From the NCBI GenBank assembly GCA_023412855.1, contig JAEZRJ010000027.1, positions 1-39,134 on the forward strand: a stretch of 39,134 bases of DNA, in the 5' to 3' direction. This document shows, in pieces, positions 1-6,075 of the stretch (its first letter is position 1; each line of letters starts with the position of its first letter). This stretch comes from Bacillota bacterium. Its GTDB lineage: Bacteria; Bacillota; Clostridia; Lachnospirales; Lachnospiraceae. Position numbers and translations under genes: made by a program. The notes beneath the pieces were generated by a model. That model saw only the letters and a program-made list of their open reading frames with translations. It was not told the DNA's origin and searched no databases.

Positions 1-59
1 AGCGGTAAGGCACAGGACTTTGACTCCTGCAGTCGCTGGTTCGAATCCAGCTAGCCCAG
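1..59 (+). tRNA. tRNA-Gln(TTG), 5' end cut off by the window
   Basis: The anticodon stem CAGGA/TCCTG encloses the loop CTTTGAC, giving anticodon TTG. The T arm carries GGTTCGAATCC, and the 3' acceptor strand TAGCCCA is followed by discriminator G at 59. The first acceptor strand and part of the D arm lie outside the window. It is followed 9 bases later by tRNA-Lys, so both are probably one transcript. Confidence 0.9.
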
Positions 60-68
60 TTTAAATAT

Positions 69-141
69 GGGGTATTAGCTCAGTCGGTAGAGCACTTGAC
101 TTTTAATCAAGTTGTCCGGGGTTCGAACCCCCGATGCCTCA
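69..141 (+). tRNA. tRNA-Lys(TTT)
   Basis: A complete cloverleaf is visible. The acceptor strands are GGGGTAT and ATGCCTC (one G-T wobble near the end), the D arm is AGCTCAGTCGGTAGAGC, the anticodon stem CTTGA/TCAAG holds the loop CTTTTAA (anticodon TTT), and the T arm is GGGGTTCGAACCCC. The discriminator is A at 141 and no CCA is encoded. Confidence 0.95.
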
Positions 142-154
142 CTACAACAAAGTG

Positions 155-191
155 ACATCTTTAGCTTATAAGCTATAAGATGTTCTTTTTT
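155..191 (+). terminator. terminator of the tRNA-Gln/Lys transcript
   Basis: Arms ACATCTT (155-161) and AAGATGT (177-183) enclose an inner AGCT/AGCT pairing, and a T-rich run follows at 185-191. It separates the tRNA genes from the MATE gene. Confidence 0.75.
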
Positions 192-234
192 ATGTAATAG
201 GAAATTATGTTTTTTGCACTGAAAGGATGAAATT

Positions 235-1599
235 ATGGAATTGCAAAAAGAAAATAAAATGGGTTATATGCCTGTAAATAAACTATTATTGTCGATGTCA
301 TTGCCTATTATGGTTTCTATGCTGGTACAGGCGCTATATAACATAGTGGATAGTGTCTTTGTGGCGATGATTAACGAGAACGCATTGACGGCAGTCTCCC
401 TGGCGTTCCCGGTACAAAGTCTTATGATTGCCGTAGCGGTAGGTACCGGAGTAGGAAGCAACGCGGTATTATCCAAATCGCTGGGAGAGAAGAATTTTGA
501 AAAAGTAAATAGAACCGCAGTCAATGGGATTTTTCTTTCGCTTATATCCTACCTTATCTTTCTTGTGATAGGGCTGACGGCAGTGGCGCCGTTTTATCGC
601 AGCCAGACGGCGGACGCACAGATTCTGGAATATGGCAAAGTGTATCTGACCATTGTATGTGTGGCTTCTCTGGGCATATTTATTCAGATTACATTCGAAC
701 GTATGCTGCAATCCACCGGTAAAACCATTTATACCATGATAACGCAGGGAACGGGAGCGATTATCAACATTATTTTGAACCCTATTCTCATATTCGGATT
801 GCTTGGAATGCCAAAGCTCGGAATTGCCGGTTCAGCGGTGGCTACTGTGATAGGACAGACAATTGCAGGTATTTTGGCGGTGGTCATCAACTATAAGATA
901 AATCATGAGGTAAAGCTGCATTTTAAAGGTTTCCGGCCGGATAAGGAGATTATCAAGCAGATATATATCATAGGGATTCCGTCCATTGTCATGCAGGCGA
1001 TGGGTTCTTTAATGACTTACGGTATCAACCTCATCCTTATTTCCTTTACGGCGACGGCAACGGCGGTATTCGGCGTATATTTCAAGCTTCAAAGCTTTGT
1101 TTTCATGCCGATATTCGGCTTGAACAACGGTATGGTTCCCATTATTGCATATAATTACGGTGCCGGAAAGAGAGAACGCCTTGTAAAGACAGTAAAGCTC
1201 AGCATTTTTTATGCGGTAGCGCTTATGGTGGTGGGATTCTTTATATTCCAGATATTCCCGCATACGCTTTTACAGTTATTTAATGCTTCTGAGACGATGC
1301 TTTCCATCGGCGTACCGGCACTGCGTATTATCAGCATCGGCTTTTTAGTAGCCGGATTCTCCATTATATGCAGCTCTGTATTTCAGGCGTTGGGAAACGG
1401 GGTATATAGCATGATAATTTCGCTGATCAGACAGTTGCTCGTGCTTCTTCCGGTGGCGTACCTTCTGTCGAAGCTGGGAAATGTAGATTATGTATGGTGG
1501 TCGTTCCCGATTGCGGAAATAGTGGCGTTGATGCTGTCCGTGTTTTACCTCGCCCGTATTTATCGCAAGGTAATAAGGCATATAGGAAAGAAAGTATAA
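235..1599 (+). CDS. MATE family efflux transporter
   Basis: A 454-aa polytopic membrane protein of typical MATE length with about 12 hydrophobic segments in two similar halves. The N-terminal half begins PLIMSLPIMVSMLVQALYN-like sequence followed by a VDSVFVAMI segment, the usual MATE opening. The family exports cationic drugs or metabolites in exchange for Na+ or H+; the substrate cannot be read from the sequence. The ATG at 235 is preceded by AAAGGATG at suitable spacing. It stands alone after the tRNA terminator and converges on the OadB-like gene. No regulator of its own is adjacent. Confidence 0.9.
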   Translation: MELQKENKMGYMPVNKLLLSMSLPIMVSMLVQALYNIVDSVFVAMINENALTAVSLAFPVQSLMIAVAVGTGVGSNAVLSKSLGEKNFEKVNRTAVNGIFLSLISYLIFLVIGLTAVAPFYRSQTADAQILEYGKVYLTIVCVASLGIFIQITFERMLQSTGKTIYTMITQGTGAIINIILNPILIFGLLGMPKLGIAGSAVATVIGQTIAGILAVVINYKINHEVKLHFKGFRPDKEIIKQIYIIGIPSIVMQAMGSLMTYGINLILISFTATATAVFGVYFKLQSFVFMPIFGLNNGMVPIIAYNYGAGKRERLVKTVKLSIFYAVALMVVGFFIFQIFPHTLLQLFNASETMLSIGVPALRIISIGFLVAGFSIICSSVFQALGNGVYSMIISLIRQLLVLLPVAYLLSKLGNVDYVWWSFPIAEIVALMLSVFYLARIYRKVIRHIGKKV

Positions 1600-1619
1600 A
1601 ATAAGATTACTTTTAAGAG

Positions 1620-1717
1620 GTATAATGATAGTAAAACAACGGAATATTACGATAACTTACGTGAGAATAATAGGTACACTTAGAGCGGGAGCCTTGATTT
1701 GGCAATGACTGAGAAAA
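1620..1717 (+). pseudogene. scar of a lost tRNA-Leu locus (flanks only)
   Basis: This gene-free stretch resembles both flanks of the intact tRNA-Leu locus at 11340-11537 but lacks the tRNA body. The upstream part matches the tRNA-Leu leader around TACGTGAG (1659-1666 here), and the downstream part carries GCCTTGATTTGGCAA where the intact locus has GCCTTGATTTAGCAA right after the tRNA. The following terminator and the bases GTTTGACAT are also shared. I read this as a duplicated tRNA-Leu unit from which the tRNA was deleted. The alternative is a shared tRNA-associated regulatory cassette. Confidence 0.5.
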
Positions 1718-1747
1718 GCCCTTTGGAGAAATCCAGAGGGCTTTTTT
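1718..1747 (+). terminator. bidirectional terminator between convergent genes
   Basis: A 10-bp stem GCCCTTTGGA/TCCAGAGGGC with a GAAA loop is followed by TTTTTT on the plus strand and by TTTTC on the minus strand. It can end both the MATE transcript and the convergent OadB transcript. It is the same type of hairpin as the one after tRNA-Leu at 11501-11530. Confidence 0.85.
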
Positions 1748-1782
1748 GCGTTTGACATAAGTTTTGAATGGGATTGCAGATG

Positions 1783-2937
1783 TTATCCGCCGAAAAGAGT
1801 AATAAAAATACCTGCTATCAATGCAGAACCAATCGTGCTGGATACGATGGGCCCCATGGCATGCATTAAAAGATAATTATGCGGATTATATTCCTGCCCC
1901 AGCTTTTGAGAAACGCGGGCGGCCATCGGCATAGCGGATACACCCGAATTTCCGATCAAAGGATTTACTTTTCCGCCGGTTACTTTGCACAGAATCTTTG
2001 CTATAATAATACCGCCGATCGTTCCAAAGGCGAAAGCAAACAACCCTAAACAAATAATCAGGATAGTGTGCGGGTTCAAAATTCGTTCGGCAGTGGCCGT
2101 TGCACCTACGGAAAGGCCTATCAGCAATGTTAGTATATTTAATAAATCATTTTGTAACGAACGGATATATCGTTCAGTTACACCGCTTTCTTTAATGAGA
2201 TTTCCCAGCATCAGCATAGCGATTAATGAACCCGCCGCAGGAACCAAAAGTAATGTAACAAGAGTTACTCCGAGTGAAAAAATAATTTTCTGCCTGCGGG
2301 TTACTCTTTTTGATTCAGGCATCACAATAACCCGTTCCTTCGGTGTGGTAAGCGCCCGCATAATCGGAGGCTGGATGATGGGAACCAAAGCCATGTATGA
2401 ATAAGCGGCAACAGTGATTACGGGTAATAGGTCAGGCGCAAGGCGGTCTGCGGTATAGATAGAGGTTGGTCCGTCCGAACTGCCGATAATACCGATAGCA
2501 GCAGCTTCGCTCAGGCTAAATGGTTCCAGCCCGGGGATGATGTAGGCGAGGGTTTGCCCTATTAATAAGGCTCCGCCCATGGCGACAAAAATGCCAAGCT
2601 GACCGCCCAATCCGATAAGTGCGTTGCGGGGAGAAGCAATCAAAGGACCAAAGTCGGTCATAGCTCCAATACATAAAAAAATCATCGGCGGATAAATACC
2701 TAAGTCAATCCCCCGATACAAATAATAAATCAGGCCGCCATCATCATATGAGGAAAGAGCCGCCAGCGGAATATTAGCGATCATCATGCCAAAGGCCAGA
2801 GGAAGAAGCAATAGCGGTTCATATTTTTTAACGATGGCGAGATATGCTAACAACAAAGCGAGCAATATCATAATAACCTGCGGTAAGGTTATTTGCATAA
2901 GTCCAAAGTTAGAAAAAAGTTTATCCCAGAATGTCAT
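1783..2937 (-). CDS. Na+-transporting carboxylate decarboxylase, beta subunit (OadB/GcdB/MmdB type)
   Basis: This 384-aa integral membrane protein belongs to the beta-subunit family of Na+-pumping decarboxylases, which couples decarboxylation of carboxybiotin to Na+ export. Family marks are SSDGPTSIYTA (the conserved Asp region) and GNSGVSAMPMAARV (the Asn/Ser region known for Na+ and proton handling in OadB). A longer reading from TTG at 2943 is possible, but GGAGGA at 2950-2945 sits 1 base from it and 7 bases from the ATG at 2937, so I chose the ATG. No alpha, gamma, delta or biotin-carrier subunit is adjacent, so it is an orphan or serves a complex encoded elsewhere. It is divergent from the two-component pair and may be its target. 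Confidence 0.9.
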   Translation of the reverse strand: MTFWDKLFSNFGLMQITLPQVIMILLALLLAYLAIVKKYEPLLLLPLAFGMMIANIPLAALSSYDDGGLIYYLYRGIDLGIYPPMIFLCIGAMTDFGPLIASPRNALIGLGGQLGIFVAMGGALLIGQTLAYIIPGLEPFSLSEAAAIGIIGSSDGPTSIYTADRLAPDLLPVITVAAYSYMALVPIIQPPIMRALTTPKERVIVMPESKRVTRRQKIIFSLGVTLVTLLLVPAAGSLIAMLMLGNLIKESGVTERYIRSLQNDLLNILTLLIGLSVGATATAERILNPHTILIICLGLFAFAFGTIGGIIIAKILCKVTGGKVNPLIGNSGVSAMPMAARVSQKLGQEYNPHNYLLMHAMGPIVSSTIGSALIAGIFITLFGG

Positions 2938-3059
2938 GTACAAATCCTCCTTGATATATAAGTCTATGTTTTTGAGTAACCCTCACTGGTAATAATAAGA
3001 ACGTGAACACATCTTTGAGGACTCCCTAATTTTACTTTTTGTATTTTAATTGTATTTCA

Positions 3060-3076
3060 TTAAAGAGAGATTAAAG
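3060..3076 (+). promoter_or_regulatory. candidate response-regulator box upstream of the oadB-like gene
   Basis: Direct repeat TTAAAG-N5-TTAAAG, an 11-bp period typical of OmpR-family binding sites. A near copy lies in the opposite orientation at 3251-3267. This box is about 125-140 bases upstream of the OadB-like start. Confidence 0.5.
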
Positions 3077-3183
3077 CTGCTGCTTCTTATTTTTTTTCTG
3101 TAAGAAGCTTTGGACTGCCATCGGCGCTGGAAGCATGCCGAGTCCGGATGTTAAGTCATATGCTCTCATTAGAAGAGGAAAAG

Positions 3184-3213
3184 TTGAAACGTTTCCCGTA
3201 TAAGAGGTATAAT
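3184..3213 (+). promoter_or_regulatory. sigma-A promoter of the two-component operon
   Basis: TTGAAA at 3184-3189 and a perfect TATAAT at 3208-3213 are separated by 18 bases. A 10-base palindrome, GAAACGTTTC (3186-3195), overlaps the -35 box and could hold a repressor. The rest of the 2938-3312 interval holds the two TTAAAG boxes and no gene. Confidence 0.75.
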
Positions 3214-3250
3214 CATCAATATCTGCATTAGGCGGCAGAAATGAAGAGCA

Positions 3251-3267
3251 ATTTAATCTTTCTTTAA
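3251..3267 (-). promoter_or_regulatory. candidate response-regulator box in the leader of the two-component operon
   Basis: Read on the minus strand this is TTAAAG-N5-TTAAAT, the inverted near copy of the box at 3060-3076. It lies downstream of the predicted start of transcription and 46 bases before the regulator gene, so it would fit negative autoregulation. Confidence 0.5.
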
Positions 3268-3312
3268 TGAGGTCCGCCTAAAATAAATAGTAAATTTCCA
3301 TGGAGGTGACAT

Positions 3313-3987
3313 ATGCGCATTCTGGTAGTTGAAGATGAACCTGATTTGAATGATGTCATAGTGAAGAAGCTGGAATCGGAGCATTATGCAGTAGATTGGT
3401 GTATGAATGGCGACGAGGCCCTTGATTACGTCAATTGTGCGGAATACGATGCTATTATTCTCGATATCATGCTGCCGGGTATTAACGGTCTTGAGGTATT
3501 AAGAAGAATCCGCGCCCAAGACAATAAAACGCCGGTTCTGTTATTGACGGCACGCGACAGTATAGAAGATCGCGTGGCAGGCCTTGATAAGGGTGCGGAT
3601 GACTATCTCGTAAAGCCATTCGCTTTTGATGAGTTATTGGCGAGGATTCGCGCCATGATCCGGCGTTCCTCCGGTCATGTCAGTAACATTCTCTCTGTTG
3701 CAGACCTGACTATGGATTGTGATTTCAGGGAAGTAACTCGCGGCCGCACTTCTATATCACTGTCCAGCAAGGAATTCGCAATACTTGAATTCATGATGCA
3801 TAATAAAGGGATTGTACTGACAAGGGAAAAGATTTCCCAACACATCTGGAACTATGACTATGAGGGGGGCTCCAATGTGATCGATGTGTATATCCGTTAT
3901 CTGAGAAAAAAGATTGATGAGAATTTTTCAAAGAAGCTCATCCACACGATTAGGGGAACCGGTTATGTTCTGAGGGAGGATGAATGA
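3313..3987 (+). CDS. OmpR/PhoB-family response regulator
   Basis: 224 aa, normal length for the family. The N-terminal receiver has the acidic pair EDE near residue 8, phospho-acceptor D51 in LDIMLPG, and K101 in LVKPF. The C-terminal winged helix spans about residues 125-222, ending IRGTGYVLRE, the classic wing. GGAGGTGA precedes the ATG. The gene overlaps the kinase by 4 bases (ATGA), so the two are translated together. The matching boxes at 3060-3076 and 3251-3267 suggest it controls its own operon and the divergent OadB-like gene. The signal is unknown. Confidence 0.93.
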   Translation: MRILVVEDEPDLNDVIVKKLESEHYAVDWCMNGDEALDYVNCAEYDAIILDIMLPGINGLEVLRRIRAQDNKTPVLLLTARDSIEDRVAGLDKGADDYLVKPFAFDELLARIRAMIRRSSGHVSNILSVADLTMDCDFREVTRGRTSISLSSKEFAILEFMMHNKGIVLTREKISQHIWNYDYEGGSNVIDVYIRYLRKKIDENFSKKLIHTIRGTGYVLREDE

Positions 3988-5345
3988 AAAGGATTTCGAT
4001 TAAAACGAAGGTGACTCTCTGGTATACCACGCTGATGATCGTTCTGGTCTCGCTGATGATGATGTTTATATTTTTCATTAGCAAAGGCCTTGAAGAGACT
4101 TCGACGAAAAATGTTCTCGTTGGGGTGGTTGAAGACAGGCTTAATAAAATTGACTATGAGGATGGAGATTTGCAGATCGACAATGATTTTGATTCCTTCT
4201 ATCTCCAGGTCTACTTATCCGTATTTAGTAAGGACATGCAAAAAGTATATGGAGAATTGCCGGAAAACCTTAAGAGCCCCCTGAGCTTCACAGATAATAC
4301 GGTGCGGACGGTAAATAACGGTAACTCTAAATGGTATGTGTACGACAGCCGCGTTTCTTTTGAGGAGTATGGTGATGTATGGGTACGAGGCATTACGGCT
4401 ATCTCCGATTCTGAAAGTGCGCTGATTACTATGCTTTCCATTGCCGGAGTTACGTTGCCTTTTTTGGTCGTCATTGTCGCGTTAGGAGGATATTTTATCA
4501 CAGGGCAGGCGTTTAAGCCTGTAAGGCAGATTAACGAGGCGGCTGAGCGCATAGGAGGAGGCCGTGATCTTTCACAGAGAATCCCGATCGGTGAAGGTAA
4601 GGACGAAATATATACCGTGGCAAAAACCTTTAACGACATGATTGGCCGTTTGGAACAATCGTTTGAAAGTGAAAAGCAATTTACTCTGGATGTTTCTCAT
4701 GAGCTGAGAACACCTGTCTCGGCAATTGTATCGCAGAGCGAATATGCCTTGGAGAATGCGAAGACGATGGAAGAGGCAAAAGATGCACTTTCGGTTGTAC
4801 TGACACAAGCTCGTAAAATATCAGGATTGATTTCTCATCTCTTGATGTTTTCCAGAATTGATATGGGACACAAGATGCTGACTTTAGAGCTGCTCAATCT
4901 GAGCGAGCTTACCGAGATGGTTGCGGAGGAACAGTATGAAGCGGCAAATGAAAAGGGCATCGAAATTCAAACGAATATCACATCAGGGTTACATGTACAA
5001 GCGGATGAAACGATGATGCTTCGAATGCTCATTAACCTCGTATCGAATGCCGTTACATATGGTAAGCCCGGCGGACATATCGTAATAGGACTTGCGAAAG
5101 ACGGGAACAAGATTATCGGTTCTGTTGCCGATGACGGGATTGGGATAGCCGAGGAACATCTCTACCGGATATGGGAGCGTTTTTATCAGGTGAATCCATC
5201 GAGAACGTCAACAAAGACAGGTGGTGTGGGCTTGGGACTTTCTATGGTCAAATGGATCGTGGAAGCTCATAACGGCAGTATTTCAGTTAGCAGCAAGCCC
5301 GGAGAAGGCAGTACATTTACCTTTGTGCTACCGCTCGCCGATTGA
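3984..5345 (+). CDS. sensor histidine kinase
   Basis: 453 aa. A first membrane helix lies at about residues 11-34, an extracytoplasmic sensor of about 110 residues follows, and a second helix spans about 149-171. HAMP then leads to the HisKA domain with H239 in DVSHELRTP. The ATPase domain shows an N box (NLVSNAVTYG), a G1 box (DDGIGIAEEH), an F box region (WERFYQ) and a G2 box (GVGLGLSM). All catalytic boxes are intact. It is the partner of the preceding response regulator. The sensor part matches no domain I recognise. Confidence 0.93.
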   Translation: MKRISIKTKVTLWYTTLMIVLVSLMMMFIFFISKGLEETSTKNVLVGVVEDRLNKIDYEDGDLQIDNDFDSFYLQVYLSVFSKDMQKVYGELPENLKSPLSFTDNTVRTVNNGNSKWYVYDSRVSFEEYGDVWVRGITAISDSESALITMLSIAGVTLPFLVVIVALGGYFITGQAFKPVRQINEAAERIGGGRDLSQRIPIGEGKDEIYTVAKTFNDMIGRLEQSFESEKQFTLDVSHELRTPVSAIVSQSEYALENAKTMEEAKDALSVVLTQARKISGLISHLLMFSRIDMGHKMLTLELLNLSELTEMVAEEQYEAANEKGIEIQTNITSGLHVQADETMMLRMLINLVSNAVTYGKPGGHIVIGLAKDGNKIIGSVADDGIGIAEEHLYRIWERFYQVNPSRTSTKTGGVGLGLSMVKWIVEAHNGSISVSSKPGEGSTFTFVLPLAD

Positions 5346-5405
5346 TATTCTATTGCTTCATTCTGAGGGCAGCAGAGAAAGAGGACAAAAAAAATAAAAT
5401 TTAAC

Positions 5406-5435
5406 TTGACAAATAAAAAAAGATATTGTTAAAAT
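5406..5435 (+). promoter_or_regulatory. promoter of the first MarR gene
   Basis: TTGACA at 5406-5411 is followed, after 18 bases, by TAAAAT at 5430-5435. The operator at 5448-5466 begins a few bases after the expected transcription start. Confidence 0.7.
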
Positions 5436-5447
5436 TAGTTTAGAATC

Positions 5448-5466
5448 TACGTAGTGACTCTACCTA
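5448..5466. promoter_or_regulatory. MarR operator, copy 1
   Basis: Imperfect inverted repeat TACGTAGT-GAC-TCTACCTA (6 of 8 positions symmetric). The same 19-bp pattern recurs at 5991-6009 before the ATPase gene. Placed just downstream of the promoter, it fits autorepression. Confidence 0.6.
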
Positions 5467-5482
5467 ATTTGAGGATACAGTG

Positions 5483-5926
5483 ATGAATAAAAGTGAAAAA
5501 AGAGTATTTGGGTCTTGTTTTGGAAGTATTTCTCATATTCTCTATTACATGAGCGATCAGAGATTGAAGCAGTTGGGGATTACTCATCAGCAGGGGCGGC
5601 TTTTAGGCCTTATTTATGACAATATAAAAGCCCATCATGTCATAAGCAGGCATTATCTGGAGGAAAGCATGGATCTGCGCGGACCTACGGTTACCAGCCT
5701 TCTGAACTGTTTGGAAGAGAAGGGATATGTTATCAGAGCCGTCAGTAAAGAAGATCGGCGTGCTATGGAGTTGATAATTACCCCTAGAGGCGAACAACTG
5801 GTATCTGACATCCGTGAAGTTTTTAACAGCATGGAAGAAAAGCTTTTACAAGGTATGACAAAGGAAGAAATTTACACTTTAAGAACACTGTTATTTAAAG
5901 TTTATGATAATCTTTTAAAATCATAG
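5483..5926 (+). CDS. MarR-family transcriptional regulator
   Basis: 147 aa with a MarR winged helix: recognition-helix region GPTVTSLLNCLEEKGYV and wing KEDRRAMELIITPRG, near residues 60-110. The frame is also open from GTG at 5480, but GAGGA at 5471-5475 is 7 bases from the ATG at 5483 and only 4 from the GTG, so the ATG is preferred. The same inverted repeat in front of this gene and the next implies that it represses itself and the cation ATPase. The inducer cannot be inferred. Confidence 0.9.
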   Translation: MNKSEKRVFGSCFGSISHILYYMSDQRLKQLGITHQQGRLLGLIYDNIKAHHVISRHYLEESMDLRGPTVTSLLNCLEEKGYVIRAVSKEDRRAMELIITPRGEQLVSDIREVFNSMEEKLLQGMTKEEIYTLRTLLFKVYDNLLKS

Positions 5927-5958
5927 ATCCCAGAAAGCATGTTTTTTAGGAAAATTCA

Positions 5959-5978
5959 GCAGGCGAAAGGCCTGCTTT
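5959..5978 (+). terminator. weak hairpin after the MarR gene
   Basis: GCAGGC/GCCTGC with loop GAAAG is followed by only three T bases. It may attenuate read-through into the ATPase gene. Confidence 0.4.
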
Positions 5979-5990
5979 CCAATAAAATAA

Positions 5991-6009
5991 TAGGTAGAGA
6001 TTCTATCTA
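5991..6009. promoter_or_regulatory. MarR operator, copy 2, before the P-type ATPase
   Basis: Inverted repeat TAGGTAGA-GAT-TCTATCTA, symmetric at 7 of 8 positions. It shares its layout and right arm with the site at 5448-5466. Confidence 0.65.
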
Positions 6010-6075
6010 ATATTTTATTGAAGTATTGGTCACAGCAGTGCACGGATAAGTGCAAATAAAAGAAAGGATGAGTTT

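Noticed and set aside
2938..2943. TTG start at 2943 for the OadB-like gene
   Set aside because: It is one base from the ribosome site, whereas the ATG at 2937 has normal spacing.
3184..3197. A CcpA cre site at the two-component promoter
   Set aside because: The sequence is one base short of the usual TGNAANCG spacing. I kept only the palindrome as an observation.
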